A DNA stretch of 54,108 bases, taken from assembly GCA_018433945.1 (NCBI GenBank), contig JAHDQF010000021.1, positions 1 through 54,108 of the forward strand. The letters run 5' to 3'. The stretch is from Proteiniphilum sp. (GTDB lineage: Bacteria; Bacteroidota; Bacteroidia; Bacteroidales; Dysgonomonadaceae). Position 1 is the first letter of the stretch; every line of letters starts with the position of its first letter. Positions 1-12,227 of this stretch are shown here, one piece after another. The notes beneath the pieces were generated by a model. The model made no database searches. It worked only from the letters and a program-made list of their open reading frames with translations, and was not told the origin of the DNA. The position numbers and the translations under genes are program-made.

Positions 1-1436
1 AGCGCATCCAGCGCATCGGTACGCCTGCGCACCTCGGGTCCAAGGCCGCTCATCTCGGCGTTTCCCCCCGCATTGTCGGCTATGGGACCATAGGCATCGG
101 TAGCCAGCGTGATCCCCAGCGTGGAGAGCATCCCCACCGCCGCGATGGCGACACCATAAAGTCCCATGCTCAGGTTCGATGCACTCATCATATTCGCCAC
201 ATCGAAGCGGATGGCCGACAGGTAAGAGATCAGAATGGCAGCCACAATGGTAACCACCGGGATCACCGTGGAGATGAAACCGTTACCCATGCCAGCAATA
301 ATCACCGTGGCAGGCCCTGTCCGCGCACTCTCGGCGATCGCCTTCGTGGGACGAAAGGAGTGAGAAGTGAAGTACTCGGTTCCCTTACCGATGATGATCC
401 CCGCCAGCAGGCCGGCGAACACGGAGAAGGAGAGACCCACCCAGTTGCTGAAGCCCAGCAGGTAGAGGATGCCAAAGGTGGCAGCGGCTATCAGCAGTGC
501 ACTCACGTTTACCCCCCTGTTGAGTGAAGCCATCAGCTGCTTTACGGACGCTTTCTCACCGGTACGCACCAGGAAGATGCCGAGGATGGAGAGAAAGACA
601 CCGATGGCAGCAATGATCATCGGCGCAAAGACCGCTTTCAGTTGCATCTCCGGGTTGAGCACATAGGCAGAAGCACCCAGCGCCGCCGTAGAGAGAATGG
701 AGCCGCAATAAGACTCATAGAGGTCGGCACCCATACCGGCTACATCTCCCACATTGTCACCCACATTGTCGGCAATGGTAGCCGGATTGCGGGGATCATC
801 CTCGGGGATGCCCGCCTCCACTTTTCCCACCAGGTCGGCACCCACGTCGGCCGCCTTGGTGTAGATACCGCCGCCCACACGGGCAAAGAGTGCCTGTGTG
901 GAAGCACCCATCCCGAAGGTGAGCATCGTGGTGGTGATGATCACCAGCTTGTGCCCGCTTCCCGCATCCTCGATGAAATGATCGAGCACGAGGTACCATA
1001 CCGATATGTCGAGCAGAGCCAGCCCCACCACCACCAGTCCCATCACGGCACCGGACCGGAAGGCAATCTGCAGGCCACTGTTGAGTGACCGCTGCACGGC
1101 ATTGGCTGTACGGGCAGATGCATAGGTGGCCGTTTTCATGCCGAAGAAACCAGCCAATCCGGAGAAAAAGCCACCGGTGAGAAAGGCAAATGGCACCCAG
1201 CTGTTCTGCAAACCAAAATAGGCCATCACTGCAAACAGAATGGCCAATACAATAAAGACTCTTGTCACCACACGGTATTGCTGTGACAGGTATGACATCG
1301 CCCCTTCCCTTACATATCGGGCAATGGTAACCATCTTTTCTGTTCCCTCACTTTCACGCATCATACGTTTGAAAAAGTAAAGGGCAAATAACAAGGCAAC
1401 CACGGAGGCTGCAGGTACAAGATAAAAGTAATTCAC
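1..1436 (-). CDS. hppA: Membrane-bound proton/sodium-translocating pyrophosphatase, 5' part of gene (cut by window start)
   Basis: Integral-membrane enzyme that couples hydrolysis of pyrophosphate to ion pumping across the inner membrane. About 478 N-terminal residues are visible and the gene runs off the left edge. The protein is strongly hydrophobic with many membrane spans. Residues about 190-240 carry the family's pyrophosphate and Mg-binding block, including DVGADLVGKVEAGIPEDDPR, IADNVGDNVGDVAG and GADLYESY. A second signature, PIADNAGGNAEMS, lies near residue 450, close to the edge. The frame opens with GTG at 1434-1436; upstream in the same strand the only nearby ATG is quickly followed by a stop, so GTG is the likely start. 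The residue that separates K-dependent from K-independent enzymes lies outside the window, so the subclass and pumped ion cannot be told. The gene is divergent from the ROK gene. Confidence 0.95.
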   Translation of the reverse strand, partial: MNYFYLVPAASVVALLFALYFFKRMMRESEGTEKMVTIARYVREGAMSYLSQQYRVVTRVFIVLAILFAVMAYFGLQNSWVPFAFLTGGFFSGLAGFFGMKTATYASARTANAVQRSLNSGLQIAFRSGAVMGLVVVGLALLDISVWYLVLDHFIEDAGSGHKLVIITTTMLTFGMGASTQALFARVGGGIYTKAADVGADLVGKVEAGIPEDDPRNPATIADNVGDNVGDVAGMGADLYESYCGSILSTAALGASAYVLNPEMQLKAVFAPMIIAAIGVFLSILGIFLVRTGEKASVKQLMASLNRGVNVSALLIAAATFGILYLLGFSNWVGLSFSVFAGLLAGIIIGKGTEYFTSHSFRPTKAIAESARTGPATVIIAGMGNGFISTVIPVVTIVAAILISYLSAIRFDVANMMSASNLSMGLYGVAIAAVGMLSTLGITLATDAYGPIADNAGGNAEMSGLGPEVRRRTDALDA

Positions 1437-1504
1437 AGTGTAATTATTTTAAAAAGTGAATGGTTTCATGATGAGGAAGCCAACATGTAGCGCTATCTCA
1501 CCCA

Positions 1505-1512
1505 CAAAGATC
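1505..1512 (-). promoter_or_regulatory. Candidate -7 box for hppA
   Basis: Read on the minus strand this is GATCTTTG, one mismatch from the Bacteroidota -7 consensus TAnnTTTG, about 70 nt upstream of the hppA GTG. No clear -33 TTTG was found, so this is weak. Confidence 0.3.
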
Positions 1513-1591
1513 AGGAAATAATTTAAAAATATAAAAAAAAATGAGCGAAAATCAGCAATTATCTCTTATTTCAGAAACTACACTCAATTTC

Positions 1592-1622
1592 TTTCGATAA
1601 TTCAAAATAAATCGTAATTTTG
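1592..1622 (+). promoter_or_regulatory. Bacteroidota-type promoter for the ROK gene
   Basis: TAATTTTG at 1615-1622 matches TAnnTTTG exactly. TTTC at 1592-1595 stands 19 bp upstream, where the -33 TTTG is expected. Transcription would begin near 1629, leaving a leader of about 150 nt before the ROK start codon. Confidence 0.5.
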
Positions 1623-1669
1623 TAACCTTGTGATTCACATGAATTTCAAAAACTGATCACTCGACCAAT

Positions 1670-1753
1670 ATGAAACATACACATTATCTTACGGCACGGA
1701 ACCCCATTCGGGAATACCATATAGCTCATAACAGGCATTCTATAAAGAAATGA
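1670..1753 (+). other. Possible 27-codon leader ORF before the ROK gene
   Basis: An ATG-started frame of 27 codons lies wholly inside the predicted leader and ends 28 nt before the ROK start. Five of its 27 residues are histidine. Nothing else supports translation; it may be chance. Confidence 0.15.
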
Positions 1754-1781
1754 AATTTCAATATTCACAATCAGTTGAAAC

Positions 1782-2987
1782 ATGGCAAAAAATCACCTTT
1801 TCAAAAGCGACAAAAGCCCGAAAAACATCCAGATAAAAAAGGAGATCATTTCCCATTTTATCAATACGGGTAACGACACAATCTCGGAACTGGCCAAGGA
1901 ACTTGACCTGAGTGTACCCACCGTCACCAAGTTCATCGTCGAACTGATTGACCAGGGAATGATTGCAGAGTTTGGGAAGATACAAACACCCGGCGGTCGA
2001 CATCCTATCGTCTATGGCTTGAATCCTTCTTCTGCCTATTTCGTGGGTGCCGATATGAGTCGACACCATCTCAACATCGCTCTGATGGATTTTACCGGCC
2101 GGCTCGTGGAAAACGAGATGGGAATCGCTTATACCTACCAAAACACCACCGAATCATTCGATCTGCTTTGCGGGCATCTTCAGAATTTCATCGACAAAAC
2201 GGGTGAGATAAAGAAGAAGATCTATCACATCAACCTGAATATCTCCGGAAGAGTAAACCCCGAGACCGGATATAGCTATAGCAGCTTCTATTTTAGCGAG
2301 GAACCGATCAGCGAGATCCTCTCCTCCAAGCTCCACTACCCGGTCAGCATCGACAACGACACCCGTACCATGGCCTATGGGGAGTACATGAAAGGAGTGA
2401 TAGAGAAGGAAAAAAACGTGATCTTCGTCAATGTGAGCTGGGGACTCGGCATCGGCATCATTATCGACGGCAAGCCCTATTACGGCAAATCGGGTTTCTC
2501 GGGAGAGTTCGGACATTTCCCCATCTTTGACAACGAGATCATCTGCCATTGTGGCAAGAAGGGATGTCTTGAAACGGAAGCCTCCGGTCTCGCCATCCAC
2601 CGGATGGTGATCGAGCGTATCAAACAGGGCGAAAGCAGCATCCTCACACAAAAAGTGAAAGATATGGATCAGCTCACACTGACCCATATCATTGAGGCGA
2701 CCAACAACGAGGATCCCCTCTGTATTGAGATTGTAGAGGAGGTGGGATACAAATTGGGCCGGTACATTGCGGGACTGATCAACATCTTCAACCCCGAGTT
2801 GGTGGTGATTGGAGGACAGGTGGCTGAGACCGAGGGGTTCATCATGCTCCCCATCCGCAGCTCGGTGAAGAAACACTCACTGAACCTGGTGAACAAGGAT
2901 ACAAAGATTGTCACCTCCAAATTAAAAAATAAAGCTGGCATCATCGGCGCCTGTATGATTGCCCGAAGCAGACTGTTTACTGAATAA
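1782..2987 (+). CDS. ROK-family protein with N-terminal helix-turn-helix (NagC/XylR-type regulator)
   Basis: A 401-residue protein with two parts. Residues about 15-75 form a winged-helix DNA-binding region (ISELAKELDLSVPTVTKFI). Residues about 80-398 form a ROK sugar-kinase fold. The ROK zinc site is present as CHCGKKGCLE (C255, C257, C262) after GEFGH. The usual catalytic aspartate position is kept in IDNDTR (D193). The first phosphate-binding loop, normally DxGGTxxR, is degraded to GADMSRHH, which favours a sugar-sensing transcription factor over a working kinase. No sugar-catabolic genes are adjacent, so the ligand is unknown. It has its own promoter and a long leader and is divergent from hppA. 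ROK membership is secure; the regulatory role is inferred. Confidence 0.88.
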   Translation: MAKNHLFKSDKSPKNIQIKKEIISHFINTGNDTISELAKELDLSVPTVTKFIVELIDQGMIAEFGKIQTPGGRHPIVYGLNPSSAYFVGADMSRHHLNIALMDFTGRLVENEMGIAYTYQNTTESFDLLCGHLQNFIDKTGEIKKKIYHINLNISGRVNPETGYSYSSFYFSEEPISEILSSKLHYPVSIDNDTRTMAYGEYMKGVIEKEKNVIFVNVSWGLGIGIIIDGKPYYGKSGFSGEFGHFPIFDNEIICHCGKKGCLETEASGLAIHRMVIERIKQGESSILTQKVKDMDQLTLTHIIEATNNEDPLCIEIVEEVGYKLGRYIAGLINIFNPELVVIGGQVAETEGFIMLPIRSSVKKHSLNLVNKDTKIVTSKLKNKAGIIGACMIARSRLFTE

Positions 2988-3043
2988 ATGTTAATTTATC
3001 ACTTATAGCCACTCCATTGTGCCATTTTCTCATTTTCTCCCCT

Positions 3044-3051
3044 TATTTTTG
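3044..3051 (+). promoter_or_regulatory. -7 box for metY
   Basis: TATTTTTG matches TAnnTTTG and ends 26 nt before the metY ATG. A second match at 3063-3070 is too close to the start codon to be the working box. No good -33 TTTG was found. Confidence 0.45.
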
Positions 3052-3065
3052 CACAACATTATTAA

Positions 3066-4376
<1,311 letters not shown>

Positions 4377-4378
4377 AG

Positions 4379-5269
4379 ATGAAAATAGACTTTAGGGAAC
4401 GAACACCGCAGCTGATTGCCATCATCGGGGTGCTGGTTATTGTGCTTGCAATCGTGATTGGCTTCCTGGTAAACAAAAATGCAGAAATTGAAGAGATACA
4501 GCAGCAGTTCATCATCAACAAGCAGGAGCTGGAAGATGAGTATGAGGCGATTTCTCTTCAATATGAGGGGTTTAAGTTTAGCGTACAGAACGACTCACTG
4601 CTATACAAGCTGGAGAACGAGCGGGCAAAGGTGTTGCGCTTACAGGAGGAGCTGCGCATGACCAAAGCTTCAGACCAGGCAGAGATCAAACGGCTCAAGG
4701 ATGAGCTCTCTACGCTTCGCAAGGTGCTTCGCTCTTACATTCACCAAATCGACTCACTCAACCGGCTGAACGAGGAACTGCGGGCAGAAAACCAACAAAT
4801 CACCCGCCAGTATAAAGAAACCAGTCGTACCCTTACACAGGTCTCACAGGAGAAAGAGGAGTTGTCGGAAAAAGTGTCACTGGCGGCACAGTTGGTGGCA
4901 ACCAATATTGCGGTGAAAGCCGTCAATAACCGTGGAAGGGAACAATCGAGATTGAGCCGTAGCAGCCAGTTTGTGGTCTCTTTCACCATCGCCCGGAACA
5001 TCACTGCTGAGCCGGGAGAACGCATCATCTACGTGCGGCTGATGGCACCCGACGGTACGGTACTCTCTAAAAGCCCCTCCCACACGTTCCCTTTCGAGAA
5101 CAGGGAGATCCTCTATTCGATGCGACGCATTGTGGAGTATGGGGGTGAGGAGATACCCGTGACCCTTTACTGGGACATCGAGGAGTACCTGATGCCCGGC
5201 ACTTTCAAGGCAGATATCTTCGCTGACGGGCACCACATCGGCACACATAGCTTCATGATGGAGCAGTAA
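4379..5269 (+). CDS. Membrane-anchored coiled-coil protein, function unknown
   Basis: I do not recognise a named family. The 296-residue protein has a short basic N-terminus, one hydrophobic span at about residues 10-31, and a long heptad-rich coiled coil at about 32-170 (LKDELSTLRKVL, LNRLNEELRAENQQITRQY). A compact C-terminal domain of about 110 residues looks beta-rich (RIIYVRLMAPDGTVL, PVTLYWDIEEYL). The topology suggests inner-membrane anchoring with the coiled coil and C-terminal domain outside the cytoplasm. It begins 2 nt after metY and so is probably in the same transcript, though no functional link to sulfur assimilation is evident. It converges on ligA with a 15-nt gap. Confidence 0.8.
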   Translation: MKIDFRERTPQLIAIIGVLVIVLAIVIGFLVNKNAEIEEIQQQFIINKQELEDEYEAISLQYEGFKFSVQNDSLLYKLENERAKVLRLQEELRMTKASDQAEIKRLKDELSTLRKVLRSYIHQIDSLNRLNEELRAENQQITRQYKETSRTLTQVSQEKEELSEKVSLAAQLVATNIAVKAVNNRGREQSRLSRSSQFVVSFTIARNITAEPGERIIYVRLMAPDGTVLSKSPSHTFPFENREILYSMRRIVEYGGEEIPVTLYWDIEEYLMPGTFKADIFADGHHIGTHSFMMEQ

Positions 5270-5284
5270 GCAGAACGCTTGCCG

Positions 5285-8361
<3,077 letters not shown>

Positions 8362-8402
8362 ATCCGGTAGCTTATCAGGGGCTAAAGATAGCAAAAAAAT
8401 AG

Positions 8403-9725
8403 TCAAATTATCCGGTCTTTCCACTTGCCGCTACGGAGATAATAGGAAGAGAGGGCTATCAGGAAGATCCAATAGACATGCTCGGTGGTCCAGGCAGCAG
8501 CCACCGATAGGCGCAAGAAGATGATTACCAGCCACATATAAAACATGTAAAAGATCAGGGTGAAGATTTCGTACCGTAGTGCCGTGCGGGTGTTACCGGT
8601 ACCGGAGACGGCGCTGAAGAGCACCGAACCCACACTGTAGAGCGGCAGCGAGGAGATCAGCACATATAGCGGCACTACCGTATCACCGATCAGTGAGGGA
8701 TCATCGGTATAGATGTGAATCATGAGCCGGGGGAAGAGTGAAACAGCAAGGATGACAAGCAGCGTCACCCCCAGGCTGAGAAATGAGATCCGCTTCACCA
8801 ACTGCAACACTTCGCTGCTCCTCCCTGCACCAATGGTGTTGCTTACCAGTGTGCTGGTGGAGGATCCCAGGGCATTTGAGGGGATGGTGAAGATGGTGTA
8901 GAAGCTACGTACAATGTTGGTGACCGCCAGTGACCGCTCACCCATGTAGTTCTCTATAAAGAGGAAGAAAAGCATCCAGGTGGCTACCGAAAAGAGGTAC
9001 TGCACCATCATGAAGATGGAGATGTCAAGGATCATTTTGATCACCCGCCACTGAAAACGGATGGTGGTGAACCCATACTTGCGCGGGTTGGCTCTCTTGC
9101 GGGTATAGATGATGAAGAAGAGGGTAGAAGCAATCTCCGAAATTACCGAGGCGATGGCCGCTCCGGCGATACCCATCGCCGGCATACCCAGGTTGCCGAA
9201 GATGAGTCCGTAGTCGAACAGCACGTTGACCAATGCCATCACCACCGCATTGATCGTCAGCACCTTTGTGTGGGCTATGCCGATATAAAATGCACGGAAC
9301 ATCACATTGGTGAAAGCAAACAGAAGGCCGAAAACACGCCACTCCAGATAGTCAGAGACTGCGCCCGCTACCGCCCCGGAAGAGAACATGGAAGGAAGCC
9401 ACTCCACTGAGGCAAACCGCAGCAACGGAATCAACAGCAATGCCGGAATCAGCAGGAAGAGAATCCCCTGAATCACGATCTCCCCGATCTTGTGGTAGTT
9501 GCCCTCGCCGTTGCGCCTGCCGATGAGGATCTGGCTCCCCATGCTGAAGCCGAACCCGAGGGTGTAGATGCCGATGTAGATGATCCCCGCCAGGGCAGAG
9601 GCACCCAGCTCCACCTCGCCCACGCGGCCGAGGAAAGCGGTATCAATCACCTGAATGATGTTCTGCGCCAGCAGACTCAGCAGGATAGGAGAACTGACCT
9701 TTAGGATCTGTTTATTGCTGTACAC
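8403..9725 (-). CDS. MATE-family multidrug/toxin exporter
   Basis: A 440-residue inner-membrane protein with about 12 hydrophobic spans in two related halves. The start (ILKVSSPILLSLLAQNIIQ) and the first loop (VIDTAFLGRVGEVELGA) match the MATE-type N-terminus. Such proteins expel cationic compounds using a proton or sodium gradient; the substrate cannot be told. The frame opens with GTG at 9723-9725 and no in-frame ATG lies between it and the preceding stop. It lies 69 nt downstream of panD and is probably part of the same transcript. Confidence 0.9.
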   Translation of the reverse strand: MYSNKQILKVSSPILLSLLAQNIIQVIDTAFLGRVGEVELGASALAGIIYIGIYTLGFGFSMGSQILIGRRNGEGNYHKIGEIVIQGILFLLIPALLLIPLLRFASVEWLPSMFSSGAVAGAVSDYLEWRVFGLLFAFTNVMFRAFYIGIAHTKVLTINAVVMALVNVLFDYGLIFGNLGMPAMGIAGAAIASVISEIASTLFFIIYTRKRANPRKYGFTTIRFQWRVIKMILDISIFMMVQYLFSVATWMLFFLFIENYMGERSLAVTNIVRSFYTIFTIPSNALGSSTSTLVSNTIGAGRSSEVLQLVKRISFLSLGVTLLVILAVSLFPRLMIHIYTDDPSLIGDTVVPLYVLISSLPLYSVGSVLFSAVSGTGNTRTALRYEIFTLIFYMFYMWLVIIFLRLSVAAAWTTEHVYWIFLIALSSYYLRSGKWKDRII

Positions 9726-9794
9726 ATTATGATGTTAAGCAGTAACCGTCGGTGGTTTTGATAGAAACGACGGCAGGATTAAGGCTTGAAGATC

Positions 9795-10148
9795 TTACCT
9801 GCGGATGCGATTGCTCCCCTGCTCCAGGTTGATCACCTTGGGTACAAAGGCTCTGGCTTCATCCAATGGCAACAGGGCAAAACTCATGATGATGATGACA
9901 TCCCCCACCTGTACCTTACGTGCAGCTGCACCGTTCAGACAGATGGTACCCGATCCGCGTTCGCCGCGGATGATATAGGTCTCGAACCGTTCCCCATTGT
10001 TGTTGTTCACCACCGCCACTTTCTCATTCACAAACATTCCGGCGGCATCGATCAGATCCTCGTCGATGGTGATACTTCCCTCATAATTGAGGTTGGCGTC
10101 GGTAACTGTTGCCATGTGTATCTTTGATTTTAATGTCTCTACCCACAT
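9795..10148 (-). CDS. panD: Aspartate 1-decarboxylase (pyruvoyl enzyme)
   Basis: Makes beta-alanine for pantothenate and coenzyme A. It is synthesised as a proenzyme and cuts itself between G24 and S25 (YEGSITID), the serine becoming the pyruvoyl cofactor. The 117-residue length is normal. The N-terminal [16 protein letters not shown] is the family signature, and [12 protein letters not shown] is the substrate loop. It starts 6 nt after panC, so the two final steps of pantothenate supply are co-transcribed. Confidence 0.97.
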   Translation of the reverse strand: MWVETLKSKIHMATVTDANLNYEGSITIDEDLIDAAGMFVNEKVAVVNNNNGERFETYIIRGERGSGTICLNGAAARKVQVGDVIIIMSFALLPLDEARAFVPKVINLEQGSNRIRR

Positions 10149-10154
10149 AACTCT

Positions 10155-10997
10155 TTATCTGTAACGAATGTTGTCAATCAAACGCACCTCACCGCAATAG
10201 ACGGCAACGCATCCCACAGGCCATTCACTCTCATCCCATGAGGTGAGTGGTTGCAGCGAATATCCATCGACAATCGCAAAATATTCAACACGCAGATCAG
10301 GGATATTGTTTATCTCATCGGCAACCCTGGCTGCCAACTCCTGCGGAGTAAAATTGCCCTGATGGAGCAGACTGTTTTGCAGCACACGCCATATCTGCGA
10401 AGCGTTCTCCCGTTGACGGGGTGTCAAACGCAGGTTGCGGCTGCTCATGGCCAAACCCGACGGCTCCCTGACGGTGGGTACCGCCACAATCTCTACCGGT
10501 ATCTGCAAACGGTGTGTCATCTCCCGCACGATGGCCAGTTGCTGAAAATCTTTCTTACCGAAATAGGCTTTATCAGGCTGTACAAAACTGAACAGGCGGC
10601 TCACCACCTGGGCTACGCCATTGAAATGACCGGGCCGGTAAGCTCCCTCCATCACCTTGTCGAGCAACCCGAAGTCAAACTGCCGGCGATCCGGCTCGGG
10701 ATAGACCTCCTCAACCGGGGGGGCAAACAGCAGATCCACGCCCAGTTGCTCCAGCAGCTGCTGATCCGCCTCCGGCGTACGGGGATAAAGCTGCAGATCC
10801 TGCTGATTGTTGAACTGCGTGGGATTTACAAAAAGGCTCACCACCGTACAGCGATTCTCATCAATGCTCTTCCGGATAAGTGCAGCATGACCTTCATGCA
10901 GCGCACCCATGGTGGGCACAAGCCCAATTGAATCGCCGTTGCAACGGACGGGCTGCAGTGCCTGATTGAGAGCAGAAACTGTACGAATGATTTTCAT
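10155..10997 (-). CDS. panC: Pantothenate synthetase
   Basis: Joins pantoate and beta-alanine using ATP. The 280-residue length is typical. The nucleotidyl-transferase motifs are all present: PTMGALHEGH near residues 29-38, FVNPTQF, FGKKDFQQL and the KMSKS-equivalent MSSRN. It is the first gene of the run panC-panD-MATE-barrel-ligA. It is divergent from the GT5-like gene across 267 bp. No exact TAnnTTTG box was found upstream; the nearest is TTGCTTTG, one mismatch, on the minus strand at 11018-11025. Confidence 0.97.
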   Translation of the reverse strand: MKIIRTVSALNQALQPVRCNGDSIGLVPTMGALHEGHAALIRKSIDENRCTVVSLFVNPTQFNNQQDLQLYPRTPEADQQLLEQLGVDLLFAPPVEEVYPEPDRRQFDFGLLDKVMEGAYRPGHFNGVAQVVSRLFSFVQPDKAYFGKKDFQQLAIVREMTHRLQIPVEIVAVPTVREPSGLAMSSRNLRLTPRQRENASQIWRVLQNSLLHQGNFTPQELAARVADEINNIPDLRVEYFAIVDGYSLQPLTSWDESEWPVGCVAVYCGEVRLIDNIRYR

Positions 10998-11205
10998 TGA
11001 TTGGTTGTTTCAGAGTGCAAAGCAACAAAATATTTACCAGATAGAAAAAAGAAATGAGATGATTGAGTTAAGAATTAGCTTTATTTCACGAATAATCAGA
11101 TGTGACGGAAAACAATGAAACCATTGGCTTTGATGTGACCACCATCAGCCATCAGGAAGCTATTCCGCTAAATATCTGATAATTAAAAAATAAAGCCCAT
11201 TTTAT

Positions 11206-11239
11206 TTTGTAATTATGTGGATTTTTTTTATTATCTTTG
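11206..11239 (+). promoter_or_regulatory. Promoter for the GT5-like gene, within the 267-bp panC divergent spacer
   Basis: TATCTTTG at 11232-11239 matches TAnnTTTG exactly and ends 25 nt before the ATG. TTTG at 11206-11209 lies 22 bp upstream as a -33 element. The rest of the spacer (10998-11205) is AT-rich and shows no further gene, repeat or hairpin that I can support. Confidence 0.6.
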
Positions 11240-11264
11240 TACTCAAATTTAGAGAATTAGCTCC

Positions 11265-12092
11265 ATGTCCCAGAAAAAAATATTGTACATCACTCAGGAA
11301 ATCTATCCCTATCTCGATGAATCGCCCATTTCGAATACTTCTCGCTTCTTGCCACAAGCTATCCAGGAAAAAGGAAAAGAGATCCGCGCATTCATGCCCA
11401 AGTACGGTACCATTAATGAACGCCGCAATCAGCTCCATGAGGTGATCCGCCTCTCAGGGATGAACCTGATCATTGACGATGCCGACCACTCCTTGATCAT
11501 CAAGGTGGCCTCTATCCAGTCGGCACGTATGCAGGTTTACTTCATCGACAACGAAGACTATTTCCAGAACAGGGAGCTCCTGACAGACAAAGATGGAGAG
11601 GAATATGAAGACAACGACGAAAGGAGCATCTTCTTTATTCGTGGGGTGATGGAGACCATCAAGAAACTCAGATGGGTCCCCGATGTGATTCACTGTCATG
11701 GATGGTTCTCTGCATTGGCACCTCTCCACATCAAGAAAGGGTATGCCGATGACCCCTGTTTCAGAAACAGCAAGGTGATCTGCTCGCTCTATGATGAGAC
11801 CTTTAAAAAACCATTCCAACAGGATTTTGCCAATAAGCTGCGATATGACGGTATCGGCGACAAAGAGGTAAAGGCAGTGGAAGCAATTGGCACCATCGAT
11901 TACACCAAGCTTATGAAGCTGGCCATTGATTATTCCGATGGCATCATCATGGGCAGTGAAACGGTAGATCCGGAGCTCATCCGTTATGCTTCAGAGAAAG
12001 GAATCGAACTGTTGCCTTACCAGGCCGACTTCAACCAGTATGCCGAGGAGATCAACCGGTTCTACGATCGGATCGATGCTTCGTTCTCTTAA
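11265..12092 (+). CDS. Orphan N-terminal half of a GT5 glycogen/starch synthase
   Basis: A 275-residue protein matching only the N-terminal Rossmann domain of GT5 synthases. The recognisable parts are the opening KKILYITQEIYPYL, the RAFMPKYG segment and PDVIHCHGWFSALAPL. Full enzymes have about 470-500 residues, and the C-terminal ADP-glucose-binding domain is absent. The conserved KxGGL loop after the first strand, whose lysine binds substrate, is replaced by DESPISNTSRF. The frame is intact with its own promoter and a clean stop, so it is not an obvious fresh truncation. Short GT5-like genes beside panC occur in other Bacteroidales as far as I recall. A catalytic role is unlikely; binding or regulatory function is speculation. 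Confidence 0.85.
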   Translation: MSQKKILYITQEIYPYLDESPISNTSRFLPQAIQEKGKEIRAFMPKYGTINERRNQLHEVIRLSGMNLIIDDADHSLIIKVASIQSARMQVYFIDNEDYFQNRELLTDKDGEEYEDNDERSIFFIRGVMETIKKLRWVPDVIHCHGWFSALAPLHIKKGYADDPCFRNSKVICSLYDETFKKPFQQDFANKLRYDGIGDKEVKAVEAIGTIDYTKLMKLAIDYSDGIIMGSETVDPELIRYASEKGIELLPYQADFNQYAEEINRFYDRIDASFS

Positions 12093-12227
12093 AATCCTTA
12101 ATGAACCACATTTTTTGAATCTTCGATTGACAATTATCATTAAAAAAATGCAGAAAGCTTTCCATCTGCTTTTATCCAAAACTTTTTTTTCTGATATTTG
12201 CGCCATTGAAAAAAATAATTGGACCCA

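Noticed and set aside
642-1088. Plus-strand open frame of 148 codons
   Set aside because: It lies opposite the clear pyrophosphatase frame and has low-complexity His/Gly/Pro composition with no family resemblance.
2154-2876. Minus-strand open frame of 240 codons
   Set aside because: Antisense shadow of the ROK gene; the plus-strand product has all family motifs.
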